DNA of 48,866 nt, taken from assembly GCA_027069135.1 (NCBI GenBank), contig JALXFE010000385.1, positions 1-48,866 on the forward strand, in the 5' to 3' direction. Positions 24,165-32,300 of the stretch are shown here, piece after piece (position 1 is the first letter of the stretch; each line of letters begins with the position of its first letter). The stretch comes from Thermoanaerobaculia bacterium (GTDB lineage: Bacteria > Acidobacteriota > Thermoanaerobaculia > Multivoradales > JAHZIX01). Made by a program: the position numbers and the translations under genes. Below the pieces are notes generated by a model that was not told where the DNA came from, did not search any database, and saw only the letters and a program-made list of their open reading frames with translations.

Positions 24165-25895
24165 ATGATGGATCCCCATAAGAGATCTCGGTTTTGGCAT
24201 TTCACCATCGGCGTGTGCATGTTGGCGGTGTTCGGCTGGACGCCGCCCGCGGCCAGTGGTGAGGCGACCAGTGCTCAGGAAGGGTTTGCGCGGGAGTATG
24301 GAGCCCCGGCAGAGGACGTTCCGGATCCGCTGGACGATTTGGGTTCCCTGGCGCCGGAGGACGGCAAGTGGCTGAAAGGCGAAGACGGTCGGGAGTACTT
24401 CGTCAAGAAGCTGCGCAAGGAAAAGGGCGCCTACCAATGGATCGACGCCGAGCACACGAAGATCCGCTATAAAAGGTGGTACACGTTCACCGTGCTCAAA
24501 GCCGATTCGGAGTATCTCTATCTGAAGCTCTACCGCCCAGCCTCTTCGCCGGACCTGGTCGCTGCCCGCAAGGAGACGGAGGCCCGAGAAAAGAAAGAGT
24601 TAAGGGCTATCGCTGCGACGTATCGGCCTCATGCGGGCCGCTCGGATAGCCTTACGTTCAGCCCCTTCGACCGTGGATTGCCCAAGCGAGGCATGTGGCG
24701 AAACGGCCTGGACGTCGCGGATGTCAACGGAGACGGGCATTTGGACGTCGTTCATGGCCCGGCCCGAAAAGGGGCTTTGATACCGCGGATTTTTCTGGGG
24801 GACGGCAAGGGCCAGTGGCGTCAGTGGTCCGAAGCCCGCTACCCGCAAGCGCCCTACGAGTACGGCGATGCCGCGGCCGGTGACTTCAACGGCGACGGCC
24901 TCATGGACCTGGCCTTCGGTTTTCATCTGAAAGGTCTCTTGGTGTTGATCCAGGAGTCGCCGGGCCAGTTCCGCCGCTGGAGCGAGGGCTTGGACCTTCA
25001 AATCCCCGGCCAGGGGGATGACGCCAGTGGCTTTTCAACCCGAGAGATCGAAGTCGCAGATTGGAATAGCGACGGCAAGCTCGACATCATCGCTCTGGGC
25101 GAGGGGCCTCGACCCGGTGGCACCACGGATGGCAAGCGGCGGGGAATCCTGACCTCGTTCGCCCACGGTGGAGTCGTTTACGAGAATCATGGGGACGGGA
25201 CCTGGACGCGGATCGATAAAGGCCTCGAACACCAGGGGATCTTCGGGGATTCCTTGGCCCTTGGTGACTTCGACGGCAACGGTCGCCTCGACTTCCTCAC
25301 TTCCTCGAATGTCTTGAACCGTAGTGACGTATTGAATCTGGGGCATGTGGGTTCTTCGGAGTGGGACCGGCTTGGAAACGATCTCTTCCGGCCCATGGCG
25401 TTGATTCAATCGGTGGCATCCGGGGACTTCAATGGAGACGGCCGCGACGACATGGCTCTCGCCTTTGCAAGCTGGGAGAAGAAAATTTGGAGGACGGGCC
25501 TCGACGTCCTGCTGAGTGACCCAGAAGGCTCGTGGACGCGCTCGACCCTGAGTGCTGAGGAAGGGCGGAGAAGCCTCTGGGCTCTCGATAGCGGTGATCT
25601 GAACGCTGACGGTGATCTGGACTTGGTCGCCTCCACCGGCGATGGCGAGGTGTGGGTCTTCCTGGGCGACGGCGAAGGCGGTTTCGACCGGGAAGCCTCC
25701 CCGGAGATCGCCAGTCCTCGCGGCTGCCGTGGCTATGACATCCTTCTGGTGGACGTCGACAAGGACGGCCGCGACGACATCGTGGCCAGCTTTGCGGGTG
25801 AGGGCTCAGCCTTGCCGTTGGCGGAGTTTGCCGTCTCATGCCGTTCCGGCGGTCAAATCGCCGTGTGGCGGTCCTCTCCCAGGGAAGTTCCCTAA
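24165..25895 (+). CDS. Secreted FG-GAP/VCBS seven-repeat beta-propeller protein
   Basis: A 576-residue exported protein. The signal peptide covers about residues 12-32 (FTIGVCMLAVFGWTPPAASG). After a charged N-terminal domain of about 140 residues come seven calcium-binding DxDxDG-type repeats: DVNGDGHLD, DFNGDGLMD, DWNSDGKLD, DFDGNGRLD, DFNGDGRDD, DLNADGDLD, DVDKDGRDD. Seven repeats fit a complete integrin-alpha-like propeller. I see no catalytic residues. The start is ATG at 24165 or the next codon 24168, after AAGGGAG. It stands alone on its strand, 9 bp before the strong promoter of the next gene. Likely function is surface binding; the ligand is unknown. Confidence 0.85.
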   Translation: MMDPHKRSRFWHFTIGVCMLAVFGWTPPAASGEATSAQEGFAREYGAPAEDVPDPLDDLGSLAPEDGKWLKGEDGREYFVKKLRKEKGAYQWIDAEHTKIRYKRWYTFTVLKADSEYLYLKLYRPASSPDLVAARKETEAREKKELRAIAATYRPHAGRSDSLTFSPFDRGLPKRGMWRNGLDVADVNGDGHLDVVHGPARKGALIPRIFLGDGKGQWRQWSEARYPQAPYEYGDAAAGDFNGDGLMDLAFGFHLKGLLVLIQESPGQFRRWSEGLDLQIPGQGDDASGFSTREIEVADWNSDGKLDIIALGEGPRPGGTTDGKRRGILTSFAHGGVVYENHGDGTWTRIDKGLEHQGIFGDSLALGDFDGNGRLDFLTSSNVLNRSDVLNLGHVGSSEWDRLGNDLFRPMALIQSVASGDFNGDGRDDMALAFASWEKKIWRTGLDVLLSDPEGSWTRSTLSAEEGRRSLWALDSGDLNADGDLDLVASTGDGEVWVFLGDGEGGFDREASPEIASPRGCRGYDILLVDVDKDGRDDIVASFAGEGSALPLAEFAVSCRSGGQIAVWRSSPREVP

Positions 25896-25904
25896 GAAGA
25901 ACAC

Positions 25905-25933
25905 TTGACAGCGGTACCTTACCGTCCTATATT
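25905..25933 (+). promoter_or_regulatory. Near-consensus sigma-70 promoter for the secreted protein at 26224
   Basis: TTGACA (25905-25910), a 17-bp spacer and TATATT (25928-25933): a full match at -35, five of six at -10 and ideal spacing. It is the best promoter in the window and lies about 280 nt before the gene it must serve. Confidence 0.8.
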
Positions 25934-25939
25934 TCAGTC

Positions 25940-26223
25940 CAGACTCCGGCCTCAATCTGTGTTCAAGGCTTCTGCACGTTGAGAACCGCTTCACGATGGG
26001 GCCAGTCGGGATAGATATTCAGGCTTTACAGCTATGAAGAGTTTTTGAGCAGGAGGTGATGTCGCTCTTTTAGAAGAGGAGAAGAGGAGTTAAGTAGTTG
26101 CCGCCGCGGAGATCTCTGCGGATCGGTAACCTGTCGTCTCTGGGAACCGGAGGCGGCTCTTTATCCAGCTCACATAGAGGCACTGTGCCTCAGTGGAGCT
26201 AAATTGAACGGAGATTGTTAGTA
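25940..26223 (+). promoter_or_regulatory. Long structured 5' leader of the abundant secreted-protein gene
   Basis: The transcript from the promoter at 25905 would carry about 284 untranslated nt. Visible structure includes an imperfect palindrome CCGCGGAGATCTCTGCGG (26104-26121). There is also a strong hairpin with inner arms GAGGCA/TGCCTC (26177-26191), extended by AGCTC (26168-26172) pairing with GAGCT (26196-26200). GGAG (26210-26213) sits 10 nt before the ATG, just outside the hairpin. I do not recognise a known riboswitch class. Roles in mRNA stability or translational control are inference. Confidence 0.5.
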
Positions 26224-27561
26224 ATGAAGAAATTCATTGCCTTGATTGCCTTTGCCGGCCTGCTCGTGCTCGGTGGCCAGGCGTTCGCGGAAATCGGCGC
26301 GATTGATTCGGTGCCGGCCGCAACCCTGCTGCTTCCCTACTTCGAGGTCGGTCTCGAGAACAGCGGCAGCGGTGTGACCACCCTGTTTTCTGTCAACAAC
26401 GCCTCGGCCGCCCCGGTCGTGGCTCACGTTACCCTGTGGACCAAGCTGGCCCGCCCGACCATCGATTTCGACCTGTATCTCACGGGTTATGACGTCGTAA
26501 CGGTCAACCTGCGCGACATCTTCACCACCGGTGCGATCCCGCAGACCGGCCCGAACTTCGACATCGGCGACGATCCGATCTCGCCGAATGCCCCGGGTGA
26601 GTTCTCCGATCCGGACGCGGCCCCTCCGGGCTGCTCCTTCCCGTTGCCGGCGACCATTCCCGCTTCCCTGCGTGAGTACATCCGCAACCTGCACACCGGT
26701 CTTGCGGCCCCTCCGGGCTTCGACAACTCCGGCCTCTGCGGCGCCCAGGATGAAGGCAACGCTACGGCGGCGGACGGTATCGCTACCGGCTACATCACCA
26801 TCGACGTGGTCAACGACTGCTCGCTGCTCTTTCCCGGTAACCCCGGTTACTTCGCAGACGGTGGCACGGGTATCGCCTCCAACCTCAACGCCCTCTGGGG
26901 CGACTACTTCCTGGCCGATCCGGCAAATGCCTTCGCTCAGGGTGACTCTCTCGTCCACGTCGAGGCCATGGACTCCGTACAGGCGGGCTTCTGGGCTCCC
27001 GGCGACTACACCTTCTACGGTCGCTACCTCGCTTTCGATGCGAGCGACAACCGCGAGCCCCTGGCTACCACCTGGGCCACGCGCTACTTCGCCGGAACCG
27101 TCGGACCTTTCAACGACGATTCCGACATCATCTGCTGGCGTGACTCCGGTCTCGACGACAGTGCCTTCTTCGCTTGTGGCACCACCCCGCCGCCGTACCC
27201 GCTGAACCAGAACCAGATCGTCATTTTCGACGAGCAGGAGAACCCGGTAGTCGTCGAAGGCTCCCCGTTCTCCCCGCCGCCGGTTGGCGACACGGTCCTG
27301 CCTTGCGATTGCGCGACGACGCGTGCGAATGCCTCCGATTTCGGCACCATCTTCGACTTCGGTTGGTTCTACATGAACCTCAACACCAGCACGGGTGCCA
27401 TTCCGGACCCGATCAAGCAGTCCTTCGTGACCACTGTTCACAGTGCTTCCGGATTGTTCAGTGTCGGTTTCCAGGCTGTCCACCTCGACAGCGCGCTGGC
27501 CAAGACCTTCTCGGTCACCACCGCGCCCGCCGATGTGAACCTGCCTGTCGAGGCTCCGTAA
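26224..27561 (+). CDS. Abundant secreted protein of unknown family, tandem copy 1
   Basis: A 445-residue exported protein with a textbook signal peptide (MKKFIALIAFAGLLVLGGQAFA, cleaved before EIGAID). I recognise no named family. The mature part is acidic and rich in Asp, Pro and aromatic residues. It has paired-looking cysteines (PGCSF, GLCG, NDCSL, ICWRD, FACG, PCDC) that probably form disulfides. The ATG at 26224 has GGAG 10 nt upstream; a TTG three codons earlier is unlikely. Codon choice is strikingly biased towards GGC, ACC, GAC, CTG and AAG compared with neighbours, and there is a near-consensus promoter and a strong terminator. Together these suggest very high expression. It is followed by a paralogue at 27761-29101. 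Confidence 0.8.
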   Translation: MKKFIALIAFAGLLVLGGQAFAEIGAIDSVPAATLLLPYFEVGLENSGSGVTTLFSVNNASAAPVVAHVTLWTKLARPTIDFDLYLTGYDVVTVNLRDIFTTGAIPQTGPNFDIGDDPISPNAPGEFSDPDAAPPGCSFPLPATIPASLREYIRNLHTGLAAPPGFDNSGLCGAQDEGNATAADGIATGYITIDVVNDCSLLFPGNPGYFADGGTGIASNLNALWGDYFLADPANAFAQGDSLVHVEAMDSVQAGFWAPGDYTFYGRYLAFDASDNREPLATTWATRYFAGTVGPFNDDSDIICWRDSGLDDSAFFACGTTPPPYPLNQNQIVIFDEQENPVVVEGSPFSPPPVGDTVLPCDCATTRANASDFGTIFDFGWFYMNLNTSTGAIPDPIKQSFVTTVHSASGLFSVGFQAVHLDSALAKTFSVTTAPADVNLPVEAP

Positions 27562-27593
27562 GCTTCGTCCGTCACCTAGTGTGACCACAGGAG

Positions 27594-27629
27594 AGAGGGT
27601 GAGCCCATTTGGGTTCACCCTCTTTTTCT
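27594..27629 (+). terminator. Rho-independent terminator after tandem copy 1
   Basis: AGAGGGTGAGCCC (27594-27606) pairs with GGGTTCACCCTCT (27610-27622, one G-T wobble) across a 3-nt loop, followed by TTTTCTT. The stem is long and GC-rich, so it should separate copy 1 from copy 2 transcription. Confidence 0.85.
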
Positions 27630-27665
27630 TTGGGAGGGACTCCGGAGACGGAATTTGCGAAGAGC

Positions 27666-27694
27666 TTCAAAAAACGAGCCAACGGAGTTAGAAT
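27666..27694 (+). promoter_or_regulatory. Possible promoter of tandem copy 2
   Basis: TTCAAA (27666-27671), 17 bp, TAGAAT (27689-27694). It lies downstream of the terminator and about 65 nt before the ATG at 27761. The match is weaker than for copy 1, in line with the weaker codon bias of copy 2. Confidence 0.4.
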
Positions 27695-27760
27695 CTCTAT
27701 TGGGTAGAGGACTGCGAGTCGTCTGCCTGCGCTACTTTCACCGAACAGGAGAGCACGGAG

Positions 27761-29101
27761 ATGAAGAATTGGGTCCTTGTTGGGGTCGTGTGCGGGCTAC
27801 TGGGAATGGCGGCTGGGTCCGCTCACGCAGAGATCGGTGCCATCGATGCTGTGCCGGCAGCCACACTCCTTCTTCCGTACTTCGAGGTCGGTCTGGAGAG
27901 CTGCGCCGAGCAACCTACGACCCTTTTCTCGGTCAACAACGCGTCCGCGGCCCCGGTGATAGCGCACGTGACGCTGTGGACCAAGTTGGCCCGGCCAACC
28001 ATCGATTTCGACATCTATCTCACGGGCTATGATGTCTTCACGGTCAATCTTGCAGATCTCTTCATTCGAGGCACCCTTCCCCAGACCGGGCCGAATTTCG
28101 ATATCGGGGACGACCCCATAAGTCCGAATGCGCCGGGAGAGTTTTCTGACCCGGATGCAGCGCCACCGGGATGTTCGTTTCCCCTTCCTAGCCAAATTCC
28201 GGCCAGCCTCCTGCAATATATCCGGAACCTCCATACCGGATTTCCGGCTCCTGCCGGCTTCGATAATGCAGGGCTCTGCGGTGCCCAGCCGCAAGGTCTA
28301 GCGACACCGGCGGAGGGGGTGGCGACGGGCTACATCACGATCGATGTCGTCAATGATTGTTCGCTGCTCTTTCCGGGAAACCCTGGCTACTTTGCAGACG
28401 AAGGCACGGGAATCGCAGCCAACGACAACGTTCTTTGGGGTGACTACTTTCTTGCCAACCCGAACGAGAGTTTTGCCCAAGGCGACTCCTTGGTGCATAT
28501 CGAGTCCATGAGCTCCGTACGAAATGGATTTTGGGCACCGGGGGACTACACCTTCTATGGTCGCTACCTCTCCTTCGATGCGAGCGATAACCGCGAACCT
28601 CTCGCAACGACCTGGGCGACTCGCTATTTTGCCGGGACCGTTGCTCCCTTTGACGATGATTCCGACATCATCTGCTGGCGGGACTCCGGGCTGGACGATA
28701 GCTTTTTCTTCGATTGCGGGGTGACGCCGAGCCCGTATCCTTTGGGCCAGAATCAGATCGTGATGTTCGATGAACAGGAGAACCCGGTGGTGGTCGAGGG
28801 CTCGCCCTTTTCTCCCCCTCCCGTAGGCATAACGGTGGTGCCCTGCGCCTGCGCGACAACACGGGCCAACGCCAACGACTTCGGAGCGATTTTCGACTTC
28901 GGTTGGCTGTACCTGAATCTGAATACATCGACGGGATCGCTCGTCGATCCGATCAAACAATCGTTCTTAACCACTATCCACAGTGCCTCGGGTCTATTCA
29001 GCGTCGGCTTTCAGGCGGTGCACCTGGACAGTGCGCTGGCCAAGACCTTCTCGGTCACCTCTTCACCCGCCGATGTAAATTTGCCCGTCGAAGACGATTA
29101 G
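27761..29101 (+). CDS. Secreted protein of unknown family, tandem copy 2
   Basis: A 446-residue paralogue of the upstream protein, collinear from the signal peptide (MKNWVLVGVVCGLLGMAAGSAHA, then EIGAID) to the end (ADVNLPVEDD). Most differences are conservative and the cysteines of copy 1 are kept, with one added near mature residue 25 (ESCAEQ). Codon choice is much less biased than in copy 1, so copy 2 is probably expressed at a lower level or under other conditions. The ATG follows AGGAG and CGGAG sequences. It has its own possible promoter beyond the terminator. Function is unknown; an abundant outer-surface or matrix component is a guess. Confidence 0.8.
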   Translation: MKNWVLVGVVCGLLGMAAGSAHAEIGAIDAVPAATLLLPYFEVGLESCAEQPTTLFSVNNASAAPVIAHVTLWTKLARPTIDFDIYLTGYDVFTVNLADLFIRGTLPQTGPNFDIGDDPISPNAPGEFSDPDAAPPGCSFPLPSQIPASLLQYIRNLHTGFPAPAGFDNAGLCGAQPQGLATPAEGVATGYITIDVVNDCSLLFPGNPGYFADEGTGIAANDNVLWGDYFLANPNESFAQGDSLVHIESMSSVRNGFWAPGDYTFYGRYLSFDASDNREPLATTWATRYFAGTVAPFDDDSDIICWRDSGLDDSFFFDCGVTPSPYPLGQNQIVMFDEQENPVVVEGSPFSPPPVGITVVPCACATTRANANDFGAIFDFGWLYLNLNTSTGSLVDPIKQSFLTTIHSASGLFSVGFQAVHLDSALAKTFSVTSSPADVNLPVEDD

Positions 29102-29244
29102 AGGCGCGAGATCTAGGTTGCTACGGCATGCGAAAGTGGGCAGGGGAAAGAGTCCGGATCCACCGGATCTCCCCAGTTCTTCGCGGCAAGTGCTGCCGAT
29201 AGCCCGGTATTCTACATTTCTTGGGTGGGTCCCTCAGGGGCCTG

Positions 29245-29273
29245 TTGCGGGGTGCGGCGGATTTTGCTATAAC
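29245..29273 (+). promoter_or_regulatory. Probable promoter of the 1609-aa PKD protein gene
   Basis: TTGCGG (29245-29250), 17 bp, TATAAC (29268-29273). The leader to the ATG at 29374 is about 95 nt and contains AGGAG eight bases before the start. It lies in the 272-bp spacer after tandem copy 2, which otherwise shows nothing I can name. Confidence 0.5.
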
Positions 29274-29373
29274 AGCATGTCCAGGCGATCCGCATTCAAC
29301 AGGAGCCCAACAAGCCTAATCCGGCCCTTCAACGGAGGCATCTCCGGGTCCGGAGCGAAACACAGGAGTTCAA

Positions 29374-32300
29374 ATGCTCATCTCCCGTCCCAGTTTTCCC
29401 AAGTCGAATAGTCAGAGCTCTGTTTCGATCCTGACTCTTGCTGCCGTGACTGCGGCCGTTGCACTGATCATCCCCGTTACACCTGCCCTGGGGCAGTGCT
29501 TTCACGGCCAGTGCACGTTTTCTGAATGTCATACACCAGCTCGAGGGGCGTCCCCTCAGCTCTGGGGTGAGTTAGCACCCACCGACGGCGGCCAACTTCC
29601 GGCGACGCGCGACAACACCGATTTCGATCAAATCGGTGACTTCGAGGTCAATCCCTACAGCACTGCCCTCGACGTGGAAAATGGTTGGGTGTTCATGGCC
29701 GCTAACCGCAGGCTCCAAGTCTGGGACGCTCGGGGCGCCAAGGCAGGGAATCCAACCCGGCTCTTCAACCAGGGTTTCCGTAGCTCCGGCCTGACCTGGA
29801 CCCCGGATGCCCACGCCTTTTTCATCTTCGAAGATATCGACGCTCCCGACGGCGACTCGAAGGTCCTCGCACTGGTCGGCCGCTACGGAGTCGGTACGGC
29901 GATCTTCGACACCTCTACGGAGTCGAACCCGATTCTGAAATACCAGCACCACGGTGGAGGCTTTTGGGCCAGTCAGGTGTACGCCACGACCATCGGCGGG
30001 ACCGACTACGCATTCTCGGCCATCGACCAGCCGACCGCGGTCCAGGGCGGATTCTTTGCTTACAACATGACGGCGGCCAAGAACCTCACCGGACGTTGCG
30101 ATGAGACCACCGGAGGCAGTGTCTGCCCCGGCGTCTTCGTTCGCAAGATCGGTACACGGACCCGAGTGCTTTCAGTAGACGGCGCCAGCAATTTCGTCGC
30201 CATCGCCTCCGGTCATTTCATCCGCGGCTTCGAGATCTGGAACGTAAGCAACCCGGCCTCGCCGAATAGGGTCATGGAAGGTCTCTCGGGAGACGCGGTC
30301 TATAGTCTAGCCCTCTTCCAGCAGGGCTCCAGCCATTACCTGGCAGTCAGAACTCTCAACCAGGGCCGTATCTACAACGTGAGCTGCATCACCGGGGGAA
30401 CCTGTGGCCTTGGCGGCGCGATCTGGTCCCAGACGATGCCCTCCTCCTCCGCAGGAACCGTGACCTTCTCTCGGAGTAATGCGACCCCGTTTCTCTATTT
30501 TGGACGGGAAGAAGATTGCCAAGGCGGCGACCAGAACGAATGGCTTTTCGATGTCACGAACCCCTCCTCTCCCAACGACATCTCACCCCAGGGCACGGTG
30601 GTGGTCAACGGCGAGGCGGTGAGCTATTGGGGTTGGTATTACCGCCGCAACGGCGTTCACGGCTTCAACCGGGTCGCGCCCCGTATGGGCAAGTTCTTCA
30701 ACGATCATTTCTACCGGGCGGCTCATTCGATCTTCGATATCCATCGCCGTACCGGAGGTTCTCCGCCAGCAGCCAATTTCGCCCATTCCCCCTTGGAAAT
30801 TTACCCGGGAACCCCGATCAATTTCACGGACCAAAGCAGTGGAGCCCCGACCGCATGGGATTGGGATTTCTTACCCGACGGCAACCCCGCGAGCTCTACA
30901 GCGCGCAACCCCAGCGGGGTCCAATTTCCGACGGAAGGTAGCAAGACGGTCAATCTGCAAGTGACCAACGCTGCCGGGAGTGACTCTACGAGCCAGACTT
31001 TGCAAGTCCTGGATCCGGCACCGTCGGTGGGCAGCGTCTCGGCTTCGCCCAATCCGGCTCTCCTCTGCCAGCCGGTCACTTTTGGCGCCCAGAATGTTAC
31101 CGGTCGGCCACCTCGGGCGTTCTCTTGGGAGGTCAGCCAGACCGGGGGTGGAGTGGTCGCCAATGGCGGCAACGTCAACCCCTTCGTATGGACCAGCTTA
31201 CCTAACGATGCAACGGGGGTCACCTATACCGCCCAGGTCACGGTGACCAGCGCAGACGGCTCGGACTCAGCGACCAGCGCGGCGGTGACTCTGAACCCCC
31301 TGGTGGCTCTCCCCCCCTCCGACAGCTTCGCGCCGACCTACGTCGGTCAACCCAACGATCCACCTACCGGGACTGTGGACTTCAATGTCTCCGTGCCCGG
31401 TGCTACGGAATGGAATTGGAATTTCGGGGACAATGCCGGCGGTGGGCCCGACGGCGATGGCTATGAAGGCTGGACCTCGGATCCGGTCGCCGGCCCGAGC
31501 CCGACCCACAGTTACACACAGACGGGCACGTACAACGTCCGGGCCAAGGTTCGCAATTGCGTCGAGGCGGAGCGGGAAAGCTCTGCCATCAGCGTCAATA
31601 TCACTAGCATCACTCCCCTCGAGGCGAGTTTTGCCGCCACCGGAGGCGTCTCCTGTGGTGGGGGAACTTGCTTCGGGCAAGTAGGGACTCCGATCGTATT
31701 CACGGATAGCTCCACAGGCGGACCGACTACCTACGACTACGATTGGGACGGTAACGGAGCTTTCGAGGACATCAACAATCCAGCGCCGGTGACGAGCCAT
31801 ACCTACACAGCGACGGGGAGCTTCCATCCGAGGTTGCGGGTAAAGCTCGGCGCTCAGCAAGACATCTTCACCCACGTCGCACGGATCACGATAGATGGTG
31901 GCGGTGGTGGCGGAGGTGTTTCGATCACGGTTACCGGGCCGACAAGCGGTACCGTCGGCCAGTCTCTACGATACTCAGCGTCTGCTTCCGGATGTACCCC
32001 GACGGCTACCGGGTGGAATTGGGCGACCGGCGGCGGGTCTATCAGTGGTACCCGCAACGGGCCCTCGATCAACGTATCCTGGTCGAGCTCCGGCTCCAAG
32101 CTCATTCGCGTTACGAATATCAGCTGCGGGGCGACTCAGGGAAATCGCTCTGTGACGATCACTGGTGGTGGCGGCGGAGGCGGTGGTGGTGGTGGTGGAA
32201 ATGGCGGCCTCGACGCGGTCCTTAACTTCTCTCCACCGACACCGGAGGTCGGGGAGACCGTGAATTTCAACGGCAGTTCCTCCCGGGGCGGGCCGACGAG

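Noticed and set aside
25940-26223. A known riboswitch class in the long leader
   Set aside because: I could not match any conserved riboswitch core by eye, and the downstream gene encodes a structural-looking secreted protein, not a metabolic enzyme.
26218-27618. A 466-codon minus-strand frame opposite the secreted protein copy 1
   Set aside because: Arg/Gly/Val-rich translation without motifs, opposite a gene with signal peptide, promoter and terminator. The frame is long because of the strong codon bias of the real gene.
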